Shown piece by piece: positions 37,751 to 49,068 of a stretch of 64,000 nucleotides of DNA. The position numbers and the translations under genes were made by a program. The stretch comes from Serilophus lunatus (taxonomy: Eukaryota > Chordata > Aves > Passeriformes > Eurylaimidae): positions 4,465,851-4,529,850 of the forward strand of contig VXBA01000881.1 of the NCBI GenBank assembly GCA_013399895.1. The letters are read 5' to 3'. Below the pieces are notes generated by a model, which had not been told where the DNA came from, did no database searches, and saw only the letters and a list, made by a program, of their open reading frames with translations. Numbering within the stretch: position 1 is the stretch's first letter; every line of letters begins with the position of its first letter.

Positions 37751-38155
37751 GTGCTCCGCTGCAGCCGCTCGCTCTCGCTCTCCCCCTGCTTCTCACTTTC
37801 ACTCCCGTCGGTTTCATGTTCCCTCTGCCATGCGGAAAAGCTTTCAGGTTTATCCAGCCCAGCAGCAGGGTTTATCCTGGTTCCACCCACGGGGACTTTC
37901 CTGCCTTCCTTCTGCACAGAGAGGGAGGGCACAAAGCCGGCCGGCGGCCGGGAGCGGGGAGCGCGGGGATCCCGTTCCCTGCGCCGGGTTTCTATTGTAG
38001 GCGGTGCATTCCTTGGGAGGGAGGGTGTGTGTGTGTGGCGGTGCCTTCCCACACTCGGGACAGATCTTATTTAATGGGGGTCTCCATGCAGGGAAGACGC
38101 CAGAAGAGGTTTTGCCTTTCCCAGCTCCTATCGAGGAAGAGCAGCAGCTCGAGTG
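37750..38155 (+). promoter_or_regulatory. TNFSF15: TNFSF15 promoter and 5' UTR region
   Basis: GC-rich with many CpGs (ccggccggcggccgggagcg-type text at about 37938-37975), a short GT repeat at about 38024-38037 and a TATA-like TATTTAA at 38068-38074. That element would put the transcription start near 38100, leaving a 5' UTR of about 55 nt. A long frame open through this region (37627-38448) is out of frame with TNFSF15 and is explained by the scarcity of stop codons in GC-rich DNA. Confidence 0.55.
37892..37901 (+). promoter_or_regulatory. Consensus NF-kB site in the TNFSF15 promoter
   Basis: GGGACTTTCC, the classic kB decamer, lies about 255 bp upstream of the TNFSF15 start codon. TNFSF15 is known in mammals as an NF-kB-inducible gene. 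Binding here is inferred, not shown. Confidence 0.65.
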
Positions 38156-38353
38156 ATGGACAAGGTGGTCCAGATCATCCCGGAGGCAGCGGCTCCCGGG
38201 ATCAGCCAAGGCTCTGGGATGCACCTCGGGAGGGATTTGAGGAGGATACGGTGCGCGGTGCTGCTGTGCCTGCTGGCGGTGCTGGTTCTCATGCTGCCCA
38301 TTGCCTACCTGCTGGTTGGGAACCTGCGAGCCCCCAGCTCCTGTGTCAGCCAG
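38156..38353 (+). CDS. TNFSF15: TNFSF15 (TL1A/VEGI) exon 1: cytoplasmic tail and membrane anchor
   Basis: The first exon encodes residues 1-66 (MDKVVQIIPE...SSCVSQ) and ends in phase 0 at CAG|GTAAGA. The ATG at 38156 has a good context (G at -3, G at +4). A GTG codon directly before it is in frame but needs no consideration in a eukaryote. Residues 1-32 form the cytoplasmic tail, rich in basic residues just before the membrane (GRDLRRIR). Residues 33-55 are a strong hydrophobic segment (CAVLLCLLAV...YLLVG) fitting a signal anchor of a type II protein, and the stalk starts at 56. Length, phase-0 donor and a cysteine shortly after the membrane match human TNFSF15 exon 1, though the sequence itself has diverged strongly. 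It is linked to the later exons by phase and order. Confidence 0.85.
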
Positions 38354-41300
38354 GTAAGACACTCACAGCTCCTTTGCCAGGAGGAGCATCCCGTGGCTCC
38401 AGGGCTGTGTTCGGTTGGTTCTTTGAATTCTCTTTGGGATTTTTATAACGTTTAAGGGAATGTGTGAAACATTTCTTCTTTACACTGAGATAAGGCTTAT
38501 TGTTGTTCTGACTTGTTAACAAACAGTTTCTGTTCTTGTTTTAATTTCACTGAGGTCACAGTACAGTGCATGACTAAAACTTGTATTGGCATGCTGCAGA
38601 AAATGCTTTAAAAAAATCACTAGTTGATGTAAGTCAGTGTCTCTCCACTTACTTCATTTTGACACTGTGGCTCATTTTCCTGCCTCTTTTTGGGTTAAAT
38701 TTGAGACTTCCTCTGCCCGTGTCTGATTTCAGCAGCATCTTCTGACTGCACTGTGATGTCAGTGGGTCAGTGCCTGTCACCCATCACTGGGCTGACAGTT
38801 GCAGCTCTCATGTATTGTTAATATAAACTTCTGCAGAGACCTGATTGTAGACAATTAAGGAGTCTGGCCCTAAATTTCACATCCTATTATTCACTCTTTA
38901 AACTTTCTCTCACTTTGGAGATCTCAGATCTTCTCCTTTAACAGCCACACTCACTTTGCTCCCAGCCACACAAGCTTGTGCTGTGCTGCTTCTAACACTC
39001 CTCTGTAAGTCCTGGGACTGGCATTTGCCAGACTGCTATTTCCATTGTAGAATGGGAATTCAGCAGGTCTGCCCCACACTAGCAAGATGCATATACCTGT
39101 ATAGGTCTGGAGAATTAAGGATGGAATTTTAGCTTCAGGTCTGAAATTCTCCAGTTAATTAGTGTGCTTTTTCTGAGCTTATTTAGGAACTGCACAGGCA
39201 AGCAGGGTCAACTGGCCTCAAAGGCAGGTTTCTAACCCTGTATATATTTAGCCTGTGGATTTTTAAGGGATGTGAGAGTGGCACAGTCAGTGCCTGCCCC
39301 TGGTTGACCCCGAGTCTGCACCACAGCATCTTCTGTGTTACCTGGTTCTACCTTTGTGCAGCCCAGTGAGGAACCTCAGGCTTTTAAATCTGCCAATTCC
39401 CTACATGTGTGAAGTGTGTCACTGTCTCTGCTGTTGAGAACAAGTGCACACAAGGTGAAGAGGCCCCTTGGACAGTCTCAGCTGCACTGGGCTTTGCTTG
39501 TGTCCTGTGAGGTTGTACAGAGCAGAAGAGGTCAGCCTAGAAAAACTCTTAAAGAATAATAAAACGTTAACTTGTTTGAACAATCTGATGTGTTCCTGGC
39601 TCTTCAGTTAGCACAGAAAAGTATTTTTGTGAGTGGGTTTGGCTTCTGAAGAAGAAAAGCACAACGTAAGCCATGAGAATTGCTTTAGCCTCGGCTACCC
39701 TGGTGTGTATTCCCATGCAGATGCACTTCATTGTTAGCACGTAGTATTCCCACAGTGATGTAATGAGGGCATCAGATGACTTGCAAACTCCCAGGGAGGA
39801 AAAGTCCTGGGACTGGCATTGTGCCCGCTGTGCTGAGCCGTGGGAGGAGCCCCGGCTGCACCTCGGCTGGATCTGCCTGTTCTCATTCACTTTTCATTTC
39901 ATTCACATTTTCATTCATTCTGTCGTTCTCTGGCTGTGCCGTCAGTGTTATCCAGCAGGATTTGTCTGCCTGTGGGGCTCTGAATTCCCTGTGTCATACA
40001 CTGAGCCCAGGAGCTCAGTCCTGCAGCTCTGTTGTTTCAGTCCCTGGGAATGTTTCTGGACATAGACTCTTGGGGAAAAGAGCTTTTTTGCATTTTGAAG
40101 TGTTACAACTGGATTGCTAAATGACTCCTGCCCCATGAACCCCATTGACAGCCCAAATCAGGAGGACTACTGGGACCAGATATGTGTCAGAGCTCTCTGT
40201 GGCACTGGTTTGGGATGTGGGTCAGCTGGGCATATTGGGACAAGTGGGTTTGCCCCATATCAGTGTTGGCTTTCTGACCTTCATAGCAGAGAGCCCACGG
40301 GAGGAGTCCTTTCACTGCTTCAAGATATGCTCAGCCCGCACATCCTTGGAATGTCACTTTCTGGGGTTCTGGGGACAGTCCTGGGAGGAGAGAGGGACTC
40401 AGCATGTGAGAAGTAAACAAAGAAAATTCCTGAATGAGTCCTTCCTGGAGCATGGAGGAGGAGAAGGGAAGCCAAGGAAGGCTTGTGCAACAGGGGTGTG
40501 TTTCTCCTGGCACTGCCTGCTGGGTGAGGCACTTTGTTCATCTCTGTGTCCCTGTGGGTGCACGTGGTGTCGCTTTCTGCCTCTGAAGGGATTAAAACTC
40601 GCCTTTTCCTATGCAGATGTCCCCTCCAGAAAAAGCAGGACATGTTATGTCATTCCAGCAACAGGTGTGGGCCACCAGTTTTGTCTCTGTCATGGCACAA
40701 TATGCCTTGCATGAATAATTCCAATCTGATGATGTTTTCCCTGGACACATTCCAGGCTCAGCACCCTGCTCCTTTTAGAAAGAGAAATCACTTTATTTTG
40801 TGCTTCAAGACAGTGTGAGGTGAGGAAATAGGGTTATTTAAATAATAACACACGGCTTGTGTTATTAGCAGGAAATCTATATAAAGGCTCCCATGGTGTC
40901 CTTCCAGAGGAAGGTCAAGGACTGCTGAGCATCCTTCCCAAAGGGGAGCCAAGTTTCATTCTGAGTTCACAAAATCTAGCAGAGGAACAGCACAGCTGCC
41001 AGGAGAATGTCTGGCTGCCTCAGCAATCTGCTCAGCTGGTCCAGGAAAGCACAGCATCCACCCTGTGGCCTGGAGATGTTGGTACATGGACTTATTTTCA
41101 CGGCATCCTTGGCATGTCAGGACCACAAGCAGCAAAGAGAGAAATTCCAAAGCCTGTCCAGAGGGTTGCGTATGAACCTGTGTGCAAAGTCTGTGCCATG
41201 TCAGCCTGGCAGTGGGGAAGGGAACTGTTGCAGTGCAGGAGGGATTTGAAAGCCCCAGTGGCTGCACCTGGATCCTGCCCCAAAGGAAGTCAGAATTCTG

Positions 41301-44300
41301 GCAACAAAGCTCAGAAAAGATTTGCTCTCTTCACTTGCCCATATGGGAAAGAGAATCTGAAATGGCTCCCTGATCCTTAGGGAAGGAGCAGTGAGCACTG
41401 CCCCTGGATGGGCCCAGGTGTTGGGATTCCCCTTCCAAGAGCCAGCAGGACTAAAGCTCCTGTCTGGCCACTGCTGCTGGATGCAAATGGTCCTTGTGGG
41501 TACAGAAGGCAGTGAACACATGCCCTGGGTACAGGCTTCCTCTGGGCACTATTGTCCAGCCAAAATGTTCTTATGGAAGCCAGTTTTTACTGGTACAGGA
41601 TAGGTCCCCATCAAAAATGCCCAGCCTAGGGTCATGCAGCATCTCTGGAGTGAGAAAAAATTTGGTCTATGTACTGCATATGACCTGTAAAATAGTGTCT
41701 TGTGCTAAAAATTGAGTGGATGGAGGTGACAGGGATATTTTGCTTATTAATCCCTCTGCCTGCAGTGCCAGCTGCTTTTTCCACACAGTTCTCTAATTGA
41801 TACCCCTGGTCCTGTCCAGAGGTGTGAGAGGCAAAGGGATGTTCAGCCCTTGTTTTTGTGTTGAGCAACATCTGGATATAAATGCACTGGGGCTTCTGGA
41901 CATTCTTGGTACCAAAACCATCTAGAAATGTTTTGCATTCTGCAGAGTTCAGGGTACTCAGAACTGCCTGTCCAAGGTGTCTGTGACCCACCTACAAGGT
42001 GGGATTTTCAACATCACTCAGGGCTGATTGTTCTGTCCACAGCAACCAAAGGGAAAATTGAAGCAATGCTGTGAACTTTTCACAATCACAGCTAAGCAAG
42101 AAAGGGAAGAAGAGGAAAGCACTAATTGTGTAAATGATCTACTGTCTCAGCTGCTTAGCCCTCTCCCTCAGCATCAATGTAAATCATCTGTGCCTATTTA
42201 AGACAAGAGTTTCTGACATCCGGTCATTATGTTTAGGACTAAAGCACTGTTTGTAGGAGATTTCTATTTGTATTCTTATCAAATAGGACAGTTAGGAATA
42301 GAGAGAACAGCCATGTCTTTGCCAAGCAACAGAATATTTTCACATCTTGCAGCCCCCTGCTCTGTCTGCTCCATCTCACTGTCCTTTAGCTTCTCTGAAT
42401 GTAGCTTCTGCACCTGAAGTATCCATTTGGATTTCTTTGGAAACAAGTACATTTAGGTTTAAACAAACCTATCTTCTTATCTTTTACAAAGAAGCAGAAT
42501 TCCTCTTGTTATCCTTTCCATTTTCCTGCCACCTCTGTTTGTATTGCAACATCCAAGTTTATATAAACTAATTCAGCAGAAATTAGGTTTCAAGTATGTA
42601 AACAGTTCCCCAGAAGTTACAGTTCGATGTCAGTTTGTGATTGATTTGTAGCTCTTATCACGGTTAGAAAATAAGTCACTTGGTAAATATGTAGGAGGTG
42701 TCACATAAATAATGGTGTAAATATACTCATATTTGTGTACATGTGTCTGAAAGAAAGGGCAGTGTGTGAGGGAAATCCTCAACTCTGCCTCGTGCTTCCC
42801 ACCAGGAAAAGCACAAAGTCACGTGGCTGTGACTGTCACATCAACAGCACAGACATGTTTATACCCCACAGCAAGCAGGACCTTGGAGAGAGTCCTTAGA
42901 CATAATAAAAGGCCCTGACATCTCATTAGATGGCATTTCCAGCAGAGCAGAAGGCTGGGTGAAGTATGTGTGTACAGAGGGCAAGGGAGGAAAAAAAAAA
43001 AAAAACCAAGAAAAAAAGAGAGAATTTTCTCTGCTGTTTTCCTTCTCCATTTTTTTTTTCCTAACACTCTGGAGCAACTATTCTAGAAATTACAGTTTTC
43101 TGGAGCAATCAGATGTTTACTCCTGATAAAACATTAAAATATCTTTGGATTTACTAGAGTAGGCAGCAGTTTCCAAAGGCAGGCAGCCTGCCCCTTCTCC
43201 CACAGATACTCTCCTTTCCCTGGCCAGTATAAATTATCTGTTTTCCACTTCTCCTGCAGCATTTGGAGCTGTGTGAGACACAGCCACCAGGATACAGCTT
43301 CAGCATCTACATACTAATACTATTTCATCCTTTTTATTAAAAGTGCATCAAATTCTTCTCTGCAAGCTGACCAGTGGTAGTTTATTCAATGTACTTTTGG
43401 GAGCTGTCCACAAACCACATCAGACCATCCCTGTGGGCTCCTGCCAAGTCTTGTAGGATGGGGGTTCCTGAGAGCCCGGAGAGTAAGCCCTGAGCTGGCT
43501 GCACATCCCACATTGTCTGGCATCCAGCTGTGCACAAGGGATGCTCCTCACACCCCAGGGAGGAGGGATCCAGAGTCAGCATCCTCCCTTTGGAGCTGGC
43601 ACTTGGCGAGGAGCCACGGGCGTGACTCGGGAGGAGCAGCCCCTGTGGCAGCAGACAGCACAGCGCCTTTGGTCTGCTCCTGCCAAACGTCACAGGCACC
43701 TGGCAGGGCCCAGGGCCATGCCCTGTAGGAGGGGGTGGCATGAGTATTTAGAGCTAGAATGTAGGAAGTGAGGAAAGATGAGCCACCCTGGTGCTGAGTT
43801 GCCCACTGCCAGCTGCTCTCAGCCCTGCTCAGCTCCTCTCTGTTTCTCTCTGTCTCACCCATCACTCAAGACAGACCTGAGCAACATGCACTCGCAGTCT
43901 GAAGTAAGACAGATGCAGGAAGAAAAGCAGATAGACCTCAACTGGTGTCTCCATTGTGGATGAACCTTTGTGCCTATAAAGGTTCAGACCTGCCAAGTCT
44001 TCAGACAGGAGAATCACTCACGTTGCTCTGCTTGCTCTGCATGGGTTGAGGGAGAGGAGGGTCTCTGAGCAGCAGAGGTCTCACTCTGGATGGAGTCACC
44101 ATCCCAGAGGAGTGTCAGTGATGGCTAATTCACACTGGCCACTCTGCTGGTCCTTTCCCAGTTATGCCAAGGGCTTGTCCAGCCTCAGACAAGGCTGGAG
44201 TTTAACACAAACCCCACCACAGGAGCCCAGGTGCTGTTCCTGGTGCCCTTTCAGAGATTCAGGCAGTTCCAAACCAACAGCAGCAAAGTCTTGCAGTGAA

Positions 44301-44459
44301 GCAAAGACTTGTCAGGGTTTGTCCTTTTGCATTGAAGCTCCAGCTGAACTCACTAATATTACCGTAGCTTATTTCATTTTCTGGAATAACTCAAACCTGA
44401 CCCTTTGTGGAGGTACTTCCTGGAGCCCTGAGCTAACTGCCTGTAAATCTCTCCTGCAG
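38354..44459 (+). other. TNFSF15: TNFSF15 intron 1 (6.1 kb)
   Basis: Phase-0 intron from GTAAGA to the acceptor ctctcctgcag. I recognise no CR1 copy in it, unlike the flanking DNA. It has a kB-like GGGATTCCCC at 41423-41432 and a poly(A)-type tract at about 42990-43005. Open frames of up to 189 codons at 40.1-40.7 kb show no recognisable domain. Confidence 0.7.
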
Positions 44460-44511
44460 GTCACAGAAGAGAGGGGCTCTCGCTTTCTGAAGCAACGGGC
44501 AGTAGTTGCTG
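44460..44511 (+). CDS. TNFSF15: TNFSF15 exon 2: stalk
   Basis: A 52-nt exon between ctcctgcag and G|gtgagt, entering in phase 0 and leaving in phase 1. It encodes VTEERGSRFLKQRAVVA plus the first base of a valine codon (residues 67-83). It forms part of the extracellular stalk between membrane and TNF homology domain and is not conserved at residue level with human. It is supported by its splice signals, its size and its exact phase fit with exons 1 and 3. A basic pair (KQR) might serve proteolytic release of the soluble ligand; this is speculation. Confidence 0.78.
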
Positions 44512-45263
44512 GTGAGTTTGCCAGCCCTTTCCCCCCATCCCAGATCCTTGTAATCCCAGCACTCTGCTGTCTTCTGCTCTCACTAATCCCTCCTGAGCCA
44601 AACAAGCCAGCACAGACATAAGGCAAACCTGGGTGACAAGGTGCAGGGTGATAACTGGGGCCATATGGAAAGTATGAGCATTTTAACCCCAGGGCTCTGA
44701 AGGCTCTCTCTGTCTAGTGCAGGCACAGCCTTCTGCAGCTCTGCAGGATCAGTGTAACTCCCTGAACATGCAAAAGCAGGGATTTGAGAGCCCACGCACT
44801 TCACACTGTCATCTGTGCATACCACACCTTCCTTCTGTTCACCCTCCAGCATGTCTGATGAACTCACTCCTTTGCAAAGGGATTTTATTACCTCAGTGGT
44901 GTCAAGAAACGATCGCAGCAAATAATTCCTGACTCAGACCTATGGAAATGGAGAGGGCCTGCACAAATTCCTCAGAAGCATCAATCATCACTCACATTTC
45001 ATTGACTTAGGAGGAGATTCTTCCCCCAGAGGGTGGTTGGGCACTGCCCAGGCTCCCCAGGGTTTAGTCATGGCCTCAAGGCTGCCAGAGCTCCAGGAGG
45101 GTTTGGACAACAGGGACAGGGTGGGATTGTTGGGGTGTCTGTGCAGGGCCAGGGGTTGGACTGGGATGATTCTTGTGGGTCCCTCCTAGCTCAGAATGTT
45201 CTGTGATTCTGTGACTTGAACAGCAGCAAACATCCTTACACCTTTGTTTTTCTTTCCCCTCAG
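44512..45263 (+). other. TNFSF15: TNFSF15 intron 2 (752 bp) with a CR1 close to the acceptor
   Basis: Phase-1 intron GTGAGT...tctttcccctcag. A CR1 fragment ends only about 50 bp before exon 3, so the branch point and pyrimidine tract must lie in that short remainder or in the CR1 tail. Confidence 0.75.
45011..45213 (+). mobile_element. CR1 LINE fragment in TNFSF15 intron 2
   Basis: ggagattcttcccccagagg, 'tggttgggcactgcccaggc', 'gattgttggggtgtctgtgc' and the tail gttctgtgattctgtgactt. Near-identical module to 29.1 kb and, inverted, 11.5 kb. Confidence 0.93.
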
Positions 45264-45311
45264 TTACAGACACGCTCTCCAGTGCAGAGAAGCCACGAGC
45301 ACACCTGACAG
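45264..45311 (+). CDS. TNFSF15: TNFSF15 exon 3: entry into the TNF homology domain
   Basis: A 48-nt exon between tctttcccctcag and G|gtaatg, phase 1 on both sides. With the split codons it encodes VTDTLSSAEKPRAHLT (residues 84-99). The KPRAHLT motif is the conserved first strand of the TNF domain in TL1A and is identical in human, which fixes the gene identity and the exon-exon frame. Human exon 3 has the same phase and similar size. Confidence 0.92.
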
Positions 45312-45902
45312 GTAATGCTTGTTCAAAACTGAAGCGTTTTCTGTGGCTCTTATCTTGCAGCAGATGTTGTGGTGCAATAGCCTTGGTCTGCATGGACCTG
45401 ATAGGATCAGGTGCTGCAGGAAACATGGGGAAAATAATCATCAGCTTTGCCTTGTTGACCACGACAGACTGACTGCAAACTGTGTCTGTAGAAAAGTGTC
45501 CCCAAAGGAGGCAGTTGACAGAAATGTCACCACTTTTCCAAGCTGTTTGTTTCATTGAATGAACAGCTCTTGTAACTGAAGTTAAATGGGTGCCTGATAT
45601 CTCAGAGTTCTGTTTAAATCCCCTAGAAAAGGCAGAGGAAGGAGCTCAAGCAGTGAACTGGCAAGAACCCTCAGTTTTGCAGCACAGTCAGGTCAAATAA
45701 GGCCAGTTTTAGACCTTGTTTTTCTGCCAGACCTGACTTGGCTCACACACATCACATTCCCATCAAATCCCCCCCTGCTTCCAACGAGATCATCTCTGAC
45801 ACACATCAGAGCAAACAAAGGAAGGGTAATGCCCACCTGAACCCTTCAAGCCTTTATCTTGTGCTAGAAAGGTGTTACTGCCAAACCTATTGCAGGGTGG
45901 GC

Positions 45903-45986
45903 TGCCATTCCTTTACAAAGAACTGTGTTGCCTTTCCGAAGGAGTGTCCTGCCTTTCCAAAGGCTTGCCACACATTTCTGAGCATT
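45903..45986 (+). repeat. Degenerate 21-bp tandem repeat, about four units, coding CxxFxKx in one frame
   Basis: Units at 45903, 45924, 45945 and 45966, each starting TGY. In the open frame at 45738-46133 they read CHSFTKN, CVAFPKE, CPAFPKA and CHTFLSI. Units 2 and 3 are the closest (tgcctttccRaaggM core). It lies within TNFSF15 intron 3. Confidence 0.7.
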
Positions 45987-48773
45987 TTCAAGGTCCTCAT
46001 CTCACCTCGAAGCTGCCACCACACCAAGGACACCGCCCTGAGCCATCCCACATCCTCACCACTCCGCCCACATGGAAATTTAAGGTATTACCAGGGAAGA
46101 GAGAAAAGTTCCTGTCTGGTTCAGTGGGAATAGAGCCAAGTGCCGAAGGGCTTTCCAGCTGGCCCAAGTCTATTTACACCTCTCCAAAGCACAGCTCACT
46201 GCAGAGGCTTCCCCAACACCCTGAGTGTTGCCCCAGGGTGCGCTTTCCAACTCCAAGCCTGCAGGAAATGCTGTGATCCTTCACACAAATCCACTTCCAG
46301 GGTTCAATCAATCAGTAGCTCAGGGCTGATTTCATCCCCTAATCCACAGGTTTCCTTCTCTGCAGGAAGGGAGGGGTGTGCATGGCCAGGGAGACGAAGG
46401 GAAGGCTTTGAGATTCCTTTGGCAATCACCATTAGGTTTATCCTGGATGAAATGAGATTCAAAAAAAAGAATGTCCTCAGCTCCCAGGGGAATCCATTTC
46501 CCTCTCTTTTCTAGCAATAAATAATCCATAAGGAGACCAGAAGTTGTTAGGAGTGCAATTCCTTGCATATTCTCTGAGCAGCACAACAAAATAATGCCCT
46601 TTTTTCAGCCTGCCTGTCAGTGCTGCTGAAGTATCAAATCTTTCTGATGTTTCCCCAGGAGACAAAGTACACAAGGAAAGTACTTCTGTGTGGAGGGATG
46701 ACAGACAGGGATGGTGGGAACAAGCCAAGTTAAATTATAGGAGTATCGCAAGGACTATGAGGTTTAGAAGCAATAGAGATTTGCCTGACACAGAGAGGGG
46801 GATAAAAGAAAGTGAAAGGACTCATGATTTGCCTTCACTCTCATCCACCTCTCAGTGTTTAGGGACCAGTCTGAGTCCTGGCAAAAGCTCAAGTATCTTC
46901 AAGTCACTCCAAGGTTTACAAGAGCTTGGAGTAGCACTGAGAGAGCAGCTCATAGCAGATCAAATTTTTTTTGAGATGGAAAGGATCAGGAAAGATCAGA
47001 ATATTCCCATAAAATGTCCTGGGCTCTTTTCCATCTTGGAAATTTTGGGGGGAAATTGAAGAGAAGCTGCCTGTAAAATACTCTTGTCTGCGTAGAATGA
47101 CGCATTTAAAATGTCAATGACACTCGATTTCTTACAACTAATGGGATCTCAGATGAAGTACATGATTTCAAAACTTCTAGAGTTAGGCAAGTTGAACAGC
47201 TATACCCTCTCTTTTAGGCTAAATCTCACTCTACTGATGTTCTCTATTTTCAAGTTAATTAATTTTCCCTGTGCTTTCAATACTGGTCAAGAGGAAAAAT
47301 ACATGTTCAAGTGCCTTTGAATACAGTACAGCTCCTTTTCAAGCAGCAGTTGTACTTTGTCCCTGTCATTTATCCACTTATTTAATGAATTATGGTGCTA
47401 TACTTCCTGCAAATGTATCTATCGTGATAATTCTTGGCATAAACAAATTCTGCTTTTAATAAGAGATTCATTGCTACAGTTCCTTCCACTTTCCCATCCA
47501 CTATTAATTTCTGGCATCTTTTACTTCTCCTGTCCCCAAATCCCTTTGCTTTAGTCCCTTGCTGGAGAATCCCTGCTGCTTGTCAGATTCTGAGCATATT
47601 TTGTGGCATATTGGTGAACTTTTGGGGTTTCTACAATTCTAAGCCCTCATGTGAGAGTCTAATCCTGAACTCTGTGCTCTGAGCCTCAGCAAGAGATTAG
47701 AGCCTGAGTCTCCTGTTGTAGCAAAGCTCTTGTGTACTGTAAAATCCTGTGCCTGCAGGGACTCCGGTGCTCAAGTTCATCCCTGAGAATTTAATACAGC
47801 CCTTAAAATGTTATTTTGGAACAGAAAGTGATGCTCTCCCCAGATTTAGTGGTGTGCCAGAGCTTGTGCCATTCCTGACCAGGTGAATCCATCCAGGGAG
47901 GTGACACTTTGGATAAGCGCAAAGTACTCAGTGTGTGTTCAAAAGGCCAAGAGCAGGTGGAAGATTCATCACAAAGGAACATTGAGTTATTCAGCTACTG
48001 CCAGTTCAGTGGGCCATTCCCATGGAATGCTCAAGCCAGTTCCTATTCCTCTCACTCCTCTGCTCTCACCTTCAGAATATATGTGCCTAAAACTAGAAAA
48101 TTACAGAGGAAAGAGAGATCTGCACGAGGTTTCCTACAAGTGAGTGTTTATATTTTACCACTCTCACTTTGAGAATGGTTCCTGAGGTGCGGGATTGTAA
48201 CAAAGATCAGGAGAATAATTATTCTTTTTTTACGCTGTCTATGCATGAGTAGTGATTTCTGAGAAAAGAAACCCGGGGTGGAACCCAATAAATTATTATG
48301 CAGCAAGTTTAAAATAACAGGAAATATTTTCTGACTACAATGTGCTGTTAAGCTTGGAAATTCATTGCCATAGGGTACAACACCAAAAATATTCAGGATA
48401 AAAAAAAGGACAGAGATAAGGATATTGGGTTCCACCTTGCCTATGAAGCACAGCAGGTTGCATGTAGCCTTTCTGCACAGAAGAGAGAGATAAAATCCTC
48501 CTGATTGTCTGTTTTTTGTGCTCCTCACCATGGCCAACAGTGACTGGCCTGAAAAACTGGGTTGGAGAGAACAGTCACAGTCCCAGGGAAGCTCTTTGGG
48601 AGTAATGATAAAGGAATTTGGTAAATATGGGGCCTGAGGAAACTGGAAGAAAACTCTTGAGTGCTTCCCTGTGGCAACTGGGCTTTTATGCAACCCAGGG
48701 AAGTTCCCATCAGCAGAGTAGTGTTTGGCTGCTCCTCTGAGTCATTCATCAGGAGCCCCTGGATCCCTCTGCC

Positions 48774-49068
48774 ATGAGAGGACTCGAGAAAACAGAGCCT
48801 TACAATAGCAGACATGGTCCTTTTGCTCTTGCAATTGTGCACTTAAGCAAAAATGTGATTTTTGGACAAGGACGGGTCAGTTCTGGAGCTCCAGAAACTC
48901 CTGTGCTAAAGGGAAAGGGGCCAAGGACGTGCATCAGCACAGTCCTGGTACCCCTGTGTACAATTACCCTGGTGCTGGTTTCACTTGTTATTGCTTTTAT
49001 CCTGTTTGGAATTTATTTTTTCTCCCCATCCCACGGTTTTGAGGATGAGGTTTTTGCTCTGTAAATGG
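48774..49068 (+). other. Possible alternative or relic first exon of TNFSF15 with a type II membrane segment
   Basis: An open frame of 96 codons begins with ATG in good context (gccATGa). A TGAGTCA AP-1 heptamer lies at 48738-48744. The N-terminal about 52 residues are polar and end in basic residues (LKGKGPR). Residues about 53-83 are strongly hydrophobic (from CISTVLVPL to FGIYFF), then 13 residues including EDE, and a TAA at 49062-49064. It is followed directly by ATGG and a consensus donor GTAAGA at 49069. Splicing that donor to exon 4 gives the correct phase (phase 1) and the same frame, so only the TAA separates this frame from the TNF domain. Known parallel: the short human isoform VEGI-174 starts from a unique exon immediately upstream of exon 4. 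I recognise no homolog of this sequence. It could be chance, a relic first exon, or a real isoform with reinitiation at the ATG. Confidence 0.35.

Noticed and set aside
37627..38448. 273-codon open frame over the TNFSF15 promoter and first exon
   Set aside because: It is out of frame with the real exon 1, runs past the exon 1 donor, and lies in GC-rich DNA where stops are rare. No domain is visible.
40145..40714. 189-codon frame in TNFSF15 intron 1
   Set aside because: No recognisable motif, overlaps other open frames in the same stretch, and has no splice phase relation to exons 1 or 2.
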